Shown: positions 39,028-47,278 of the stretch, in pieces
How positions within the stretch are numbered: the stretch's first letter is position 1
Layout: each line of letters opens with the position of its first letter
The notes under the pieces: generated by a model
Database searches by the model: none
What the model was told of the DNA's origin: nothing
The model's input: only the letters and a program-made list of their open reading frames with translations
Assembly (NCBI RefSeq): GCF_001570545.1
Contig: NZ_BBXD01000018.1
Span: 77,782 to 141,781, forward strand
DNA length: 64,000 nucleotides
Direction: 5' to 3'
Source: Herbidospora mongoliensis
GTDB taxonomy: Bacteria > Actinomycetota > Actinomycetes > Streptosporangiales > Streptosporangiaceae
Made by a program: the position numbers and the translations under genes

Positions 39028-39968
39028 GCGTCGTGACCTTCGGGGAGACGATGGCGGCCCTGCGGGCGGCCGACCCGATCCGGCTCGGCGGCACGATGCG
39101 GCTGTCGATCGCGGGCGCGGAGTCCAACGTCGCGATCGGTCTCGCCCGCCTGGGTCACCGGGTGAGCTGGGCCGGTCTGGTCGGGGACGACGAGACCGGA
39201 GAGCTCGTGCTGCGCACGCTGCGCGCCGAGGGCGTCGACCTGGCGCACGCCCGATCCGACGGGCGCGGCCCCACCGGCCTCATCCTGTTCGAGCGCCGGG
39301 TCGGCGAGCTGACCCGGGTGATCTACCACCGGGCGGGCTCGGCCGCGTCCTTCCTGTCACCTGCCGACGTCCTGCCCGCGCTCGATCCGCCGCCGAGGTT
39401 GCTGCACGTCACCGGCATCACCCCGGCCCTCGGCCCCGGCCCGGCCGAGGCCGTGCGGTCGGCGGTCCGCACGGCGGCGACCTCGGGTGTGCGGGTCTGC
39501 CTGGACGTCAACTACCGGGCCCGGCTGTGGGACCGCGCCGTGGCGGCCGAGACCCTGCGCCCGCTCGCGTCGTCGGTGTCGGTGGTCATCGCCTCCGACG
39601 ACGAACTGGAACTCATCGCCCCCGCCACCGCGACGACGGAGCACGCCCGCGTGGCCGCCCTGCTCGACGCGGGCGTGGAGCACGTCATCGTCAAACGCGG
39701 CCGGGACGGCGCGAGCGGCCACACGCCCCTGGAGTCCGCCGACGTCCCGGCCCGGAGTGTGCGGGTCACCGATGTGGTGGGCGCCGGTGACGCGTTCGTC
39801 GCCGGTTATCTCTCCGGGCTCCTCGACGACCTCGACCTCACCGGGCGCCTGGGCCGGGCCGTCACCGTGGGCGCGTTCGCGGTGGCCTCCCCCGGCGACT
39901 GGGAGGGGCTGCCCGCCCGGCCGGAACTCGGTCTGCTCGACACACTGCCCGGTTCCGTTCTGCGCTGA
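39024..39968 (+). CDS. PfkB-family 2-keto-3-deoxy-sugar-acid kinase
   Basis: 314 aa, GTG start overlapping the aldolase stop. Ribokinase/PfkB fold: N-terminal GGTMRLSIAGAESNVAIGLARLG and C-terminal VTDVVGAGDAFVAGYLSG with the catalytic Asp of GAGD. It phosphorylates 2-keto-3-deoxygalactonate (or -gluconate) at C6 to supply the aldolase. Last gene of the operon; 25 bp separate it from the convergent TetR gene. Confidence 0.94.
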   Translation: MSVVTFGETMAALRAADPIRLGGTMRLSIAGAESNVAIGLARLGHRVSWAGLVGDDETGELVLRTLRAEGVDLAHARSDGRGPTGLILFERRVGELTRVIYHRAGSAASFLSPADVLPALDPPPRLLHVTGITPALGPGPAEAVRSAVRTAATSGVRVCLDVNYRARLWDRAVAAETLRPLASSVSVVIASDDELELIAPATATTEHARVAALLDAGVEHVIVKRGRDGASGHTPLESADVPARSVRVTDVVGAGDAFVAGYLSGLLDDLDLTGRLGRAVTVGAFAVASPGDWEGLPARPELGLLDTLPGSVLR

Positions 39969-39993
39969 CGCCGGAGTGACGGGCGACTCACTC

Positions 39994-40593
39994 TCAGGCG
40001 GGCGGCCAGTTGCGCAGGGCGGTGTCGGCGATCTCCTGGAGTTCGGCGCGGCCGACACCGCTCGCGGCCTGCACGGCGATGCCGAACGCCAGGGTGGTGA
40101 CGTAGCGGGCGAGCAGCCCCGGATCGGTCTCCGGAGGCAGTTCGCCCTCGTCGACGGCTCGCTGGAACCGCTCCCCGACCTGGGCGTAGCCGTTCTGACG
40201 CCAGGCGACGAGAAGGTCGCGGACGCCGCGCCCCGAGTCGCTGGCGGCCAGGGCGCCCTGCACCCCCATGCATCCGCTGGGGTTGTCCGGGAGGGTGGTG
40301 GTCCGGACGGTGCCGGCCAGGATCGCGGTGGCGACGCCGAGGGCGGTCGGCTCCTCCAGGGCCTCGGCCAGGTAGGCGCTCGGGACTTCGGTGTAGCGCT
40401 CCAGGGCCTTGCGGAACAGCTCCTCCTTGTTGCCGAAGGCGGCGTACATGCTGGTGGTGGAGATGCCCATCGCCTCGGTCAGGGTGGCCAGGCTGGCCCC
40501 CTCGTAGCCGTGCCGCCAGAAGACCAGCATCGCGCGCTCAAGGGCCTGGTCGGCGTCGAACCCCCGTGGCCGGCCGCTCTGTCTCGTCTTCAC
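39994..40593 (-). CDS. TetR/AcrR-family repressor
   Basis: 199 aa. N-terminal HTH: FDADQALERAMLVFWRHGYEGASLATLTEAMGISTTSMYAAFGNKEELFRKALERY. The ligand domain resembles the common actinobacterial TetR group with PDNPSGCMGVQGALA. It is divergent from an SDR gene with a 6-bp-arm dyad in the 85-bp gap, the usual layout of autoregulated TetR/SDR pairs. Confidence 0.93.
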   Translation of the reverse strand: MKTRQSGRPRGFDADQALERAMLVFWRHGYEGASLATLTEAMGISTTSMYAAFGNKEELFRKALERYTEVPSAYLAEALEEPTALGVATAILAGTVRTTTLPDNPSGCMGVQGALAASDSGRGVRDLLVAWRQNGYAQVGERFQRAVDEGELPPETDPGLLARYVTTLAFGIAVQAASGVGRAELQEIADTALRNWPPA

Positions 40594-40634
40594 GCCCGCA
40601 GCCTACCTCTTTCGCATCGATCGCTGCAGAAGTG

Positions 40635-40653
40635 CTACAGTCGAATTCTGTAG
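40635..40653. promoter_or_regulatory. Probable TetR operator
   Basis: CTACAG, 7-nt spacer (TCGAATT), CTGTAG: a perfect inverted repeat inside the TetR/SDR divergent gap, 25 bp before the SDR start. Confidence 0.65.
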
Positions 40654-40678
40654 TGATCGATACATAAAGGGGGATCCC

Positions 40679-41365
40679 ATGCCCATCACACTGATCACCG
40701 GGGCCAACAAGGGCATCGGCTTCGAGACGGCCAGACAGCTCCTGGAACTGGGCCACGTCGTCTACATCGGCGCGCGCGACGTCGAGCGGGGTGAGAAGGC
40801 CGCCGCCGAGCTCGGCGCCCGATTCGTCCAGCTCGACGTGACCGACGACGCGTCGGTGAACGGCGCGCTGGCGGCCGTCGACGCGGCCGAGGGCCGGCTC
40901 GACGTCCTGGTGAACAACGCGGGCATCCTGGAGTACGAGGTCACCGACGGCCCCACCGCTCTCCGCGTCTTCGACACCAACGCGGTGGGGATCGTGCGCG
41001 TCACGGAGGCGGCGCTCCCCCTGCTGCGCAAAGGGTCGAACCCCACCGTGGTCACCGTCTCCAGCAGCGCCGGGTCGTTCTGGGCGGTGACCAACCCCGA
41101 CCGGCCGGAGTTCCACCTGAGGGCCGCGCTCTACTCCTCGTCCAAGGCGGCGGCGACCATGCTCACGCTCCAGTACGCCAAGTCCCAGCCGGACATCAGG
41201 TTCAACGCGCTCGAGCCCGGCTTCACCGCCACCGACATGACCGCGGCACTCGGCGGCGGAAGGTCACCGGAGGAGAGCGCCAGGACCGTCGTGCGGCTGG
41301 CGACCCTCGGCGCAAGCGGTCCGACCGGAACCTTCCAAGATGAATCCGGGGAACTTGACTGGTAG
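40679..41365 (+). CDS. SDR-family oxidoreductase (TetR-controlled)
   Basis: 228 aa with AAAGGGGG upstream. SDR features: TGANKGIG, DVTDDAS, LVNNAGIL, TVSSSAGSF and YSSSKAA with catalytic Tyr and Lys; EPGFTATDM follows. The TGANKGIGFETARQL start places it with carbonyl-reductase-like SDRs. It probably reduces a xenobiotic carbonyl under the adjacent TetR repressor; the substrate is unknown. No link to the neighbouring clusters is evident. Confidence 0.9.
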   Translation: MPITLITGANKGIGFETARQLLELGHVVYIGARDVERGEKAAAELGARFVQLDVTDDASVNGALAAVDAAEGRLDVLVNNAGILEYEVTDGPTALRVFDTNAVGIVRVTEAALPLLRKGSNPTVVTVSSSAGSFWAVTNPDRPEFHLRAALYSSSKAAATMLTLQYAKSQPDIRFNALEPGFTATDMTAALGGGRSPEESARTVVRLATLGASGPTGTFQDESGELDW

Positions 41366-41368
41366 ACG

Positions 41369-44335
41369 TCAGAGCTCGTCGCGGACCTGTTTGGTGCGGG
41401 CCTCCCACAGCGCGACGCCGATGTCGGCCCACAGCCGGGCCGCCTGGTTCAGGCAGTCGCGGGCCCGCATGGTCTCGCCCTCCTCGGCGTATCTGACGCC
41501 GAGATGGTGCAGGGTGTGGGCGCGGCCGTAGCGGTCGCCGGTCGCGACGAAGATCTCCAGGGCGCGGGCGAGCGCCCGCCGGGCGGCGTCCTTGTCGCCG
41601 CGCGCGCCGTGCAGCGCGCCGAGTTCGATCAGGGTGAAGCCCTCGGCGACGTCGTGCTCGCACGAGCGGAACACCTCCAGGCTCCGGTGCAGCAGCGGCG
41701 CGGCCGCCTCCAGGTTCCCGGTCACCAGGTGCAGCGCGCCCAGGCACCGGTCGGCCAGCGCCTCGCCGACCCGGTCGCCTATCTCGGCGTAGAGATCCCG
41801 GCTGCGCCGGTGGCAGTCGAGAGCGTCGTCGTAGCGGCCGAGATCGCGGTGGACGACGCCCAGGGCGCGCAGGGCGCGGGCGGTGCCGGACCGGTCGTCC
41901 AGATCGGTGAAGACCGACAGTGAGCGGCGCAGGGTGCGGAGCGCGGTGCCGAGCCGGCCGGTACGGGCGTGCGCGAGCGCCCCCGCGACCCCCGCGTGCG
42001 CGGCGAAACCGGGCAGGCCGAGCTCGGTGAAGATGGCCGCCGAGCCCTCGGCGCACTCCATGGCCTCCGGGTAACGGTCCAGGTCGAGGTAGTGCTCGCC
42101 CAGGGACCGCAGCAGATGGGCCTCGCCCTGCCGGTTGCCCGCCCGGCGGACGGTCTCCAGGGCGCACTTGTTGACGCTCAGCCAGACGTCGACGTACCAG
42201 CGGACCTCCAGGAAGCGGCTGACGCAGCAGCACAGCTCCCAGGCCAGTTCGTCCAGGCCCCGCGTGCAGACCTGGACGCAGATCGCCACCAGCGTCTGGC
42301 GTTCGGCCTCGAACCAGGCCATCGGGTCGGCGGTCAGGCGGGCCAGGTCGGCGTCCGGCAGCGGCACGCGCGGCGTGGTGCCCCGGCCGAGCGGCGCGAC
42401 CCCGCGCGGGAGGCGGGCCTGGGCGTGTTCGGCCATGAACAGGAAGCGGCCGAAGGCCCGGCGCAGCGCGGCGTCGAGGGACTCGCGGGACTCTTCGGCC
42501 AGGGCGCGGTCGTGGGCGTACAGGCAGAGCAGGTCGTGCATGCGGTAGCGGACCGCGCCGGTGTCCTCGTCGACGTGGGCGACGTCGACCAGGCGGGCCT
42601 CCACCAGGGTCTCCATCAACTCTTCCGCCTTGTCGTCGGGCAGCCCGAGCAGCGGCCCGGCCACCCACCCGGCGAAGGTCGGCGCGTTGAGCACGCCGAG
42701 CAGCCGGAACAGCCGGGCGGCCGGCTCGTCGATGCCCTCGTAGCTGAGCGCGACGCTGGCGCGCACGCCGATGTCCCCGGAGTGCAGCGTGTCGAGACGG
42801 CTGCGCTCGTCGGCGAGCAGGTCGAGCAGCCGCCACAGCCGCCAGTGCGGACGGCCGCGCATCCGCGCTCCGGCCACCCGGATCGCCAGCGGCAGCCGCC
42901 CGCACAGGCGCACGATGCGCCGGGCCGTCTCACCGGGCGCTGCCCGGTCGGGGCCGACCGTGTGGACCAGCAGGTCGACGGCCTCGTCCTCGGTCAGGAC
43001 GTCCAGATCGAAGGAACGGGCGTTCTCCAGCCCGCCGAACCGCCGACGCCCGGTGACGATCACCGCGCTGCCGAGGCCGCCCGGCAGCAGCGGCCGGATC
43101 TGCGCCTCGCTCCCGGCGTTGTCGAGCACGAGCAGCACCCGCCGGTCGGCCATGTGCGCCCGGTAGAGGGCGCTGCGCTCGGACACGTCGGCGGCGTCGC
43201 TCCCGTCAGGAAGGCCGTCGTCGTCTTCGACGCCGAGCCGGTGCAGCAGCCGGGCCAGCACCACGGAGGTGTTGGCCGGGCGCTGGTCGAGCCCGCGCAG
43301 GTCGACGAAGAACTGCCCGTCGGGGAAGCGCTCCTGGACCCGGTGGGCGACGTGCACGGCCAGCGCCGTCTTGCCCGCCCCGGCCCGGCCGGACACCACC
43401 GCGACGGCGGGCACCGGACCCGGGTCGGAGACCAGCGCGGCCATCTCGGCCACGACGGCGGCGCGGCCGGTGAACCCGGCGATGTCAGGCGGCAGCTCCC
43501 GGGGCCGCTGCGGACGGGTGGACCGCTCCGGGCGCGGCGGCGGCGCGGGGGCGGCCCGGTCCAGGCGGGGGGCCGACGTCAGGATGTCGCGGTGCAGGTC
43601 GCGCAGCGGGCGCTGCGGCTCGACGCCGAGTTCGGCGACGATCAGGCGGTGGCCCTCGCGGTAGGTCTCCAGCGCCTCGGCCTGCCGCTCCGACCGGTAG
43701 AGGGCGAGCATGAGCTGACCGCGCAGCCGCTCGTTGAAGGCGTACCTGGCCACCCAGTCCTGGAGTTCGGGGACCACGTCGCGGTGGCGGCCCAGGGTGA
43801 GGGCGGCCTCCATGCGCTCCTCGACGGCCAGCAGCCGGAGTTCCTCCAGCCCGGCGGCGGCCGACCGTACCGCGGGAACCTCGACGTCGCTGAAGGCGGG
43901 CCCGCGCCAGAGCGCCAGCGACTCGGCCAGCAGATCGGCCGCCTCGGCGGTGCCGGCCTCGGTTGACGCACCGGTCAGGAGCGCCCTGGCCCGGCCCACG
44001 CCGTCTTCGAAGCGGGCGAAGTCGAGCGCGGTCCTTTCGGCCCGCAGCACGTAGCCGCCGGGGCGGGTGACCAGCTCGGTGTCCGCGCGGGGCTCCGCGC
44101 CGCCGCTGTTGAGCAGGGTCCGCAGTCGCCACACCCGCGTCTGGACCTGGCCGAGTGCGGTGTCCGGCGGCTCCTCCCACAGTGCGTCGATCAGTTCCCG
44201 TACGGGGACGACCCGCCCCACGTTCAACAGCAGGACGGCGAGGAGCGCACGCTGCGTACCCCCTCCTGGGGAGCGGGCACGCCCGTCGACGACGACCTCC
44301 AGCGGCCCGAGCGCACCGAACACTATGCGGCTCAC
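41369..44335 (-). CDS. AfsR/SARP-family regulator: SARP-BTAD-NB-ARC-TPR
   Basis: 988 aa from the GTG at 44335 (residues SRIVFGALGPLEV follow); upstream frames extend without a ribosome site. Domains: OmpR-like winged helix (about 5-95; LIDALWEEPPDTALGQVQTRVWRLRTLL), bacterial transcriptional activation domain (about 100-250; FARFEDGVGRARALL, LLAVEERMEAALTLGRHRDVVPEL), NB-ARC/STAND ATPase with P-loop GRAGAGKTALA and Walker B VLLVLDNAG, then about 7 TPR-like repeats (GTARALRALGVVHRDLGRYDDALDCHRRS). Such proteins activate secondary-metabolite operons by binding direct repeats. It is divergent from the sbnAB operon across a 164-bp gap with CGTCAA direct repeats, so it is the leading candidate to control sbnAB and perhaps the NRPS/PKS operon. 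Confidence 0.93.
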   Translation of the reverse strand: MSRIVFGALGPLEVVVDGRARSPGGGTQRALLAVLLLNVGRVVPVRELIDALWEEPPDTALGQVQTRVWRLRTLLNSGGAEPRADTELVTRPGGYVLRAERTALDFARFEDGVGRARALLTGASTEAGTAEAADLLAESLALWRGPAFSDVEVPAVRSAAAGLEELRLLAVEERMEAALTLGRHRDVVPELQDWVARYAFNERLRGQLMLALYRSERQAEALETYREGHRLIVAELGVEPQRPLRDLHRDILTSAPRLDRAAPAPPPRPERSTRPQRPRELPPDIAGFTGRAAVVAEMAALVSDPGPVPAVAVVSGRAGAGKTALAVHVAHRVQERFPDGQFFVDLRGLDQRPANTSVVLARLLHRLGVEDDDGLPDGSDAADVSERSALYRAHMADRRVLLVLDNAGSEAQIRPLLPGGLGSAVIVTGRRRFGGLENARSFDLDVLTEDEAVDLLVHTVGPDRAAPGETARRIVRLCGRLPLAIRVAGARMRGRPHWRLWRLLDLLADERSRLDTLHSGDIGVRASVALSYEGIDEPAARLFRLLGVLNAPTFAGWVAGPLLGLPDDKAEELMETLVEARLVDVAHVDEDTGAVRYRMHDLLCLYAHDRALAEESRESLDAALRRAFGRFLFMAEHAQARLPRGVAPLGRGTTPRVPLPDADLARLTADPMAWFEAERQTLVAICVQVCTRGLDELAWELCCCVSRFLEVRWYVDVWLSVNKCALETVRRAGNRQGEAHLLRSLGEHYLDLDRYPEAMECAEGSAAIFTELGLPGFAAHAGVAGALAHARTGRLGTALRTLRRSLSVFTDLDDRSGTARALRALGVVHRDLGRYDDALDCHRRSRDLYAEIGDRVGEALADRCLGALHLVTGNLEAAAPLLHRSLEVFRSCEHDVAEGFTLIELGALHGARGDKDAARRALARALEIFVATGDRYGRAHTLHHLGVRYAEEGETMRARDCLNQAARLWADIGVALWEARTKQVRDEL

Positions 44336-44395
44336 GTGATCAATTACTGACGAATCGCGACCGAAAAGGGAAGAGTTCGCGACAAAGTGACTTCG

Positions 44396-44413
44396 AACGT
44401 CAATCAACGTCAA
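44396..44413 (+). promoter_or_regulatory. AACGTCAA direct repeats, possible SARP box
   Basis: Two perfect 8-bp copies (44396-44403 and 44406-44413) at a 10-bp period, between the SARP gene and sbnA. A looser copy (GGTCAGC, 44421-44427) follows. SARPs typically bind heptameric direct repeats at one-helical-turn spacing. A single CGTCAAC also abuts the matching dyad upstream of the PKS. Confidence 0.5.
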
Positions 44414-44427
44414 GCGCACAGGTCAGC

Positions 44428-44449
44428 GCTGGCGACAACTCGCCACCGC
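44428..44449 (+). promoter_or_regulatory. 22-bp dyad upstream of sbnA, matching the PKS promoter dyad
   Basis: GCTGGCGAC, centre AAC, then TCGCCACCGC; 19 of 22 positions equal those read on the minus strand at 19214-19235, all differences in the centre. It ends 50 nt before the sbnA ATG and has the same orientation relative to transcription as its partner. Confidence 0.6.
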
Positions 44450-44499
44450 TCTTCCCGATCTCCGCCCCTGCCCCGATCCTGCCGGTGGAGGGACGCGCC

Positions 44500-45525
44500 A
44501 TGACGACGACCGCGCAGGAGGTGCTCCGCTCGGCGATCCCCGGCACCCCCGTCGTCGTCGCGGAGGTCTCGGTCCGCGGGCGTACGCACGAGCTGCTGCT
44601 GAAGCTGGAGAGCGGCAACCCGACCGGCTCCATCAAGGACCGGACGGCGGCCGGCCTGCTGATGGCCCTCGACGCCGAGAGCCCGCTGCGGCCCGGCATG
44701 GTCGTGGTCGAGTCGACCTCGGGCAACCTGGGCCTCGCGCTGGCCCGCCTGCTGGCCCGCCTCGACTGCCGCTTCATCGCCGTCGTCGACCCCAACACGC
44801 CGCGCGCCACCCGCCGCACCATCGCCGCCGCCGGGGGAGAGCTCCACGAGGTCACCGAGCCCGACGGCCGGGGCGGCTACCTGCTGACCCGCCTGCGGGA
44901 AGTCCGCCGGATCCTGGACGCCAACCCCGGCCACCGCTGGACCGACCAGTACCACAACCCCGCCAACCCGAGGATCCACCAGGAGACCACCGGCCCTGAG
45001 ATCGCCGCCCACCCCGGCCTGGACGCCGTCTACGTCGCCGTCTCCACCGGCGGCACCCTCGCGGGCGTGGCCGCCCACATCCACGGACTCGGCCGCGCCA
45101 TCGACGTGGTGGCCGTGGACGCCGTGGGCTCCCTGGCCACCGGCGCGTCGGCGGGCCCGCGCCTGATCAGCGGCATCGGCGCGAGCCGCCCCTCCGCCTT
45201 CCTGACCCCCGACAGCTACGACCGCGCCCACCGGGTGCCCGACGCGGAGGCGACGGCCGCCTGCCGCCTGTTCCGCGCGGACACCGGGATGGCGCTCGGC
45301 GGCTCCAGCGGCAGCGTCGTGGCCGCCTGCCTGCGCGACCTGCTCGGCCACCACCCGCCCCGGCGGCCGCTGTGCCTGTGCCCCGACTCGGGCGTCGCCT
45401 ACGCCGACACCCTCTACGACGACCGCTGGCTCACCGCGCACGGACTCATCGGCCCCACCACCGCCGCCGAGGCCCGGCTGCGCGCCGACGGCATCCGCTT
45501 CCACCTGGAAGGCGCCTACGCATGA
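44500..45525 (+). CDS. sbnA: SbnA-like PLP enzyme, N-(2-amino-2-carboxyethyl)-L-glutamate synthase
   Basis: 341 aa; ATG at 44500 with GGAGGGA. Cysteine-synthase fold: PLP Lys in SGNPTGSIKDRTA, phosphate-contacting ESTSGNLG, STGGTLAG, and GGSSGSVVAA near the end. The chain lacks a C-terminal CBS extension. SbnA enzymes join O-phospho-L-serine and L-glutamate into ACEGA. The immediate SbnB-like neighbour, overlapping by 4 bp, makes this assignment much firmer than the fold alone. The product pathway gives L-2,3-diaminopropionate for NRPS use. Confidence 0.9.
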   Translation: MTTTAQEVLRSAIPGTPVVVAEVSVRGRTHELLLKLESGNPTGSIKDRTAAGLLMALDAESPLRPGMVVVESTSGNLGLALARLLARLDCRFIAVVDPNTPRATRRTIAAAGGELHEVTEPDGRGGYLLTRLREVRRILDANPGHRWTDQYHNPANPRIHQETTGPEIAAHPGLDAVYVAVSTGGTLAGVAAHIHGLGRAIDVVAVDAVGSLATGASAGPRLISGIGASRPSAFLTPDSYDRAHRVPDAEATAACRLFRADTGMALGGSSGSVVAACLRDLLGHHPPRRPLCLCPDSGVAYADTLYDDRWLTAHGLIGPTTAAEARLRADGIRFHLEGAYA

Positions 45526-46565
45526 CGCTGTTCACCGAGTATCCCGATACCGAACTGCGCTACCTGCCGCGCGCCGCCGTCATCGAGTGCTGCGCCGAGA
45601 TCGACCTGCCCGCCGTCGTCGAGGACGCGCTGGTCCGGCACGGCTCCGGTCAGACGATCCTGCCGGAGGAGGCCTACCTGGGCTGGCGGACGAGTTCGGG
45701 CGCCGCGGCCCGAGCGCTCGCCATGCCCGGCGCCCTGCGCGACGGCGACACCCTGACCCTCGGCCTGAAGACGATCAACGCCAGCCTGGGCAACCCCGCC
45801 CTCGGCCTGGCCCGGTCGCAGGGCCTGCTGATGATGTTCGACCCCGACATCGCCTGGCCCCGGACGATCATGGAGTCGGCCTACCTCAGCGCGATGCGCA
45901 CCGCCGCCGTCACCGCCGTCAGCGCCCGCCTGCTCGGCCGCCCAGGCCCCTCCCGCGCCGCCGTCATCGGCTGCGGCACGCTGGCGAAGGCCCATCTGGC
46001 CCTGCTCCCGGTCGAGAACGTCGTCCTGTACGACCTGGACCCCGCCCGCGCCCGCGCGCTCGCCGACACCGTGGCCGACGACCTGGACGTGAGCGTGGCC
46101 GGCGACGCCGAGTCGTGCGTCCGCGACCGCGACCTGGTGATCACCGTGACCACGGTCACCGAGGGCTGGCTGCCGATGTCCTGGCTGGCCCCGGGCACGC
46201 TGGTCGCCCACGTGTCACTCGACGACGTGCTTCCCGACGTCGTCACCGGCGCCGACCTGGTCGTCGTGGACGACTGGGACCTGGTCAGCCAGGACCCCCG
46301 CCGCCTGCTCGGCCGCATGTACCGCTCGGGCGACCTGCTCGCCCCCGACCGATCACCCCGGCCAGGCGTCACCGCCCGCGAGGGCGCGCGCCCGGTCGAC
46401 ACCACCCTCGGCGCGCTGCTCACCGGCGCCCACCCCGGCCGCGCCCACCCCGACGACGTCGTCCTCAGCAATCCGTTCGGCATGTCCGTCCTGGACATCG
46501 CCCTGGGCCGGGCCGTCGAGGACGTCGCCCTGCGCAACGACGCCGGCCTCCGCCTCCCCATGTGA
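45522..46565 (+). CDS. sbnB: SbnB-like ACEGA dehydrogenase (ornithine cyclodeaminase family)
   Basis: 347 aa; the ATG overlaps the sbnA stop (ATGA). Ornithine cyclodeaminase/mu-crystallin fold: TLTLGLKTINASLGNPALGLARSQGLLMMFD near residue 85, AAVTAVSARLL, the NAD site AVIGCGTLAKAHL (about 147), and GADLVVVDDWD. SbnB oxidatively hydrolyses ACEGA to L-2,3-diaminopropionate, 2-oxoglutarate and ammonia using NAD+. With SbnA it completes Dap synthesis. No Dap-specific NRPS lies next to the pair; the nearest NRPS operon is 25 kb away. Confidence 0.9.
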   Translation: MTLFTEYPDTELRYLPRAAVIECCAEIDLPAVVEDALVRHGSGQTILPEEAYLGWRTSSGAAARALAMPGALRDGDTLTLGLKTINASLGNPALGLARSQGLLMMFDPDIAWPRTIMESAYLSAMRTAAVTAVSARLLGRPGPSRAAVIGCGTLAKAHLALLPVENVVLYDLDPARARALADTVADDLDVSVAGDAESCVRDRDLVITVTTVTEGWLPMSWLAPGTLVAHVSLDDVLPDVVTGADLVVVDDWDLVSQDPRRLLGRMYRSGDLLAPDRSPRPGVTAREGARPVDTTLGALLTGAHPGRAHPDDVVLSNPFGMSVLDIALGRAVEDVALRNDAGLRLPM

Positions 46566-46578
46566 CTCAGGAGAAGCC

Positions 46579-47250
46579 ATGACCAACACGCAACTGGCCA
46601 CGCGCGTCCGCCACCCCGCCACGACGGCCCTGGTCGCCGTCAACGTCCTGGTCGCGCTCGTGGCCAGCGTCATGATCACCGTCGCCGACGGCTTCGACCC
46701 CGGCCTGATCTTCCTCGACGGCGTCAGCCCCCTACACGAATGGGGCGAGATGAGCGGCGAGGCCGTCGACGGCGGCGAGTACTGGCGGCTCGTCACCACC
46801 CTGTTCCTGCACTACGGCCTGCTCCACCTGCTGGCCAACATGATCATGCTGTGGGTGGCCGCCCGCGTCCTGGAACCCGCTGTGGGGACCACCGACTTCC
46901 TGATCGTCTACGCCCTGTCGGGCCTGGCCGCCAGCGTGGCGGTCTACTACACCGCCCACGACGTGCTGACCGCCGGCGCGTCCGGCGCGGTCTTCGGCCT
47001 GTTCTCGGCCCTGCTGGTGGTCAGCGTCCGGCGCAAGCTGCCGTTGTGGCTGCCCCTGGTCCTGCTGGCCTTCGGCGTCGTGACCACCTTCGCCCTGCCG
47101 GGCATGTCCGTCGCCGCCCACGCTGGCGGGCTGGTCGCCGGAGCCGTCGCGGCCACCGCGATCGTGTACGGCGGCCGCTCCCGCACCCCGATCCTGGTCG
47201 CCGTGGCCGCTCTGCTGATCCTGCTGGTGGTCCTGGCCCGCTTCGTCTGA
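46579..47250 (+). CDS. Rhomboid-family intramembrane serine protease
   Basis: 223 aa, 13 bp after sbnB with AGGAG. Six hydrophobic segments. Landmarks: EYWRLVTTLFLHYGLLHLLANMIMLW, the catalytic Ser in GASGAVFGL (about 134) and the catalytic His in SVAAHAGGLVAGA. Rhomboids cut substrates within the membrane. Presence in the Dap operon is unexpected; it may be a passenger, or process a membrane protein linked to export or immunity. Confidence 0.9.
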   Translation: MTNTQLATRVRHPATTALVAVNVLVALVASVMITVADGFDPGLIFLDGVSPLHEWGEMSGEAVDGGEYWRLVTTLFLHYGLLHLLANMIMLWVAARVLEPAVGTTDFLIVYALSGLAASVAVYYTAHDVLTAGASGAVFGLFSALLVVSVRRKLPLWLPLVLLAFGVVTTFALPGMSVAAHAGGLVAGAVAATAIVYGGRSRTPILVAVAALLILLVVLARFV

Positions 47251-47253
47251 ATT

Positions 47254-47265
47254 TGAACACGTTCA
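47254..47265. promoter_or_regulatory. Short dyad before the epimerase gene
   Basis: TGAAC-AC-GTTCA, an inverted repeat with 5-bp arms, in the 28-bp gap between rhomboid and epimerase. It may be an operator (many TetR proteins bind such sites). No ribosome site follows, so the epimerase transcript may be leaderless. Confidence 0.35.
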
Positions 47266-47278
47266 GTAGGCTCGTACC

